From Deltaproteobacteria bacterium (GTDB lineage: Bacteria > Desulfobacterota > DSM-4660 > Desulfatiglandales > Desulfatiglandaceae), in the NCBI GenBank assembly GCA_021737785.1, contig JAIPDI010000002.1:124001-188000 (forward strand): a DNA stretch of 64,000 bases. The letters are read 5' to 3'. Below the pieces are notes generated by a model. It worked only from the letters and a program-made list of their open reading frames with translations. It did no database searches and was not told where the DNA came from. Positions within the stretch are counted from its first letter, which is position 1, and the number at the start of each line of letters is the position of its first letter. Positions 63,471 through 64,000 of the stretch are shown here, in pieces. The translations under genes were made by a program, and so were the position numbers.

Positions 63471-64000
63471 ATGAAGAAGAAGAAGAAAGCATCTCCACTC
63501 CTGTGTCCCGCCGTTCGGGCTAAGGTTCTCGGCGTCAATGTGTATCGCGGATTTGCGAAGTTGTGTGAATTGGCAGAGGTTTCACGCGCAGACATCTATG
63601 ACGCGCAGAGTAACCCGAAGGGAACGCAGAGAGACCTGAGCGCAGCGCATGCACGCGACGCCTACGAGTACGTCAAGAACCATGACTTGGGGTTTTGGCC
63701 GGAGGTCTTTTTGTGCGCCCGGAATAACAACGTGGTGACTTTCCAGCCACTCTCGGACGAGATGCCCGATCTCGGGTTACTGGAAATCGATCTCGCAACG
63801 GCCAAGAACAAGTCGATCATCGCCATTTCGCGTGTCGACGGGAACCACCGACTGCACTACGCCGATGGTGCCGAGTCGGGTTACGGTCGTATTGAGAAAG
63901 TGGTGTCCTTCTGTTTGGCTTACGACCTGAGTCGTGCGGAAGAAATTCAGCTGTTCAAGGACATCAACAAGAACCAGAAACCCATGAACACCAGCCACCT
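63471..64000 (+). CDS. DGQHR/DndB-like protein, cut by window end
   Basis: 176 residues visible from the ATG at 63471, which follows AAGGAGAATC; the frame remains open to the last base. GTQRDLSAAHARDAYEYVKN and DGNHR at residues 123-127 (the DGQHR motif) with FKDINKNQKPMNTSHL match the DndB/DpdB (ParB-like) group. DndB regulates DNA phosphorothioation, and DpdB takes part in 7-deazaguanine DNA modification; DGQHR proteins are frequent in defence islands. Downstream genes outside the window would decide the system. Confidence 0.85.
   Translation, partial: MKKKKKASPLLCPAVRAKVLGVNVYRGFAKLCELAEVSRADIYDAQSNPKGTQRDLSAAHARDAYEYVKNHDLGFWPEVFLCARNNNVVTFQPLSDEMPDLGLLEIDLATAKNKSIIAISRVDGNHRLHYADGAESGYGRIEKVVSFCLAYDLSRAEEIQLFKDINKNQKPMNTSH

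Larger units (their letters stand above)
59171..64000. mobile_element. Left part of a genomic island integrated at tRNA-Phe (right end outside window)
   Basis: It starts at the tRNA-Phe break and holds an IHF-like gene, a Mrr-type nuclease, small cassette genes, an MltR-like gene and a DGQHR/DndB-like gene. No integrase is visible, so it would be at the other end. The right boundary should carry an intact tRNA-Phe. Island extent is inferred. Confidence 0.65.

Overview
The window looks like a piece of chromosome from an anaerobic, GC-rich bacterium of the Desulfobacterota (delta-proteobacterial sulfate-reducer or syntroph type). This is inferred from gene content: a molybdenum hydroxylase with ATP-dependent hydantoinase-type enzymes, an acyl-CoA dehydrogenase with its own electron transfer flavoprotein, an ADP-forming acyl-CoA synthetase alpha subunit, a second molybdopterin oxidoreductase, rubrerythrin, a short SufC/SufB pair and a Zra-like zinc/envelope-stress system. 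No rRNA or complete tRNA gene and no CRISPR array was seen.

Layout. 1-9.2 kb: a plus-strand catabolic operon with three molybdenum hydroxylase subunits (FAD, 2Fe-2S, Mo), HyuA, HyuB and a class-V aminotransferase/cysteine desulfurase of the EF2568 type. 9.4-12.6 kb: a MEMO-family protein, two tandem small nucleotidyltransferase modules each with a tiny partner, and a cupin. 12.6-15.8 kb (minus): acyl-CoA dehydrogenase, EtfB, EtfA. 16.0-18.5 kb: a small ORF coupled to a NYN-LOTUS protein, then the acyl-CoA synthetase alpha subunit. 18.5-21.5 kb (minus): outer-membrane barrel, Tat-exported phosphoesterase, YkgJ-type protein. 22-32 kb: a DUF748 giant, small secreted proteins, a molybdopterin oxidoreductase and a secreted clan-A glycosidase, separated by long gaps with repeats and remnants. 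32.3-39.7 kb: a YhaO/YhaN nuclease-ATPase pair convergent with a PEGLP-type P-type ATPase.

40-46 kb: rubrerythrin, a J-domain protein, an AlpA-like HTH protein and a divergent zraP / zraSR-like module with a clear -24/-12 promoter. 46-51 kb: a GH13 sugar phosphorylase, a glycosyltransferase and a sodium/solute symporter. 51-58.7 kb: RsmB-type methyltransferase plus a PUA-like partner, M29 aminopeptidase, TIM-barrel epimerase, thioesterase, then (minus) sufC, sufB and a PEP-synthase-like ATP-grasp protein.

59.1-64 kb: the best candidate accessory region. A 3' fragment of tRNA-Phe, still followed by its terminator, lies at 59123-59170, and the sequence departs from tRNA exactly there. To its right are an IHF-like protein, a Mrr-type restriction endonuclease, a three-gene cassette with a pseudopilin-like protein, and an MltR-like gene followed 9 nt later by a DGQHR/DndB-like gene that runs off the window. 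I read this as the left end of an integrated defence-type island whose remaining genes lie outside.

Start codons were moved from the longest open frame to an internal codon where a Shine-Dalgarno sequence or family N-terminus supported it; these cases are stated. All functional calls rest on motif recognition by eye, with no database search.
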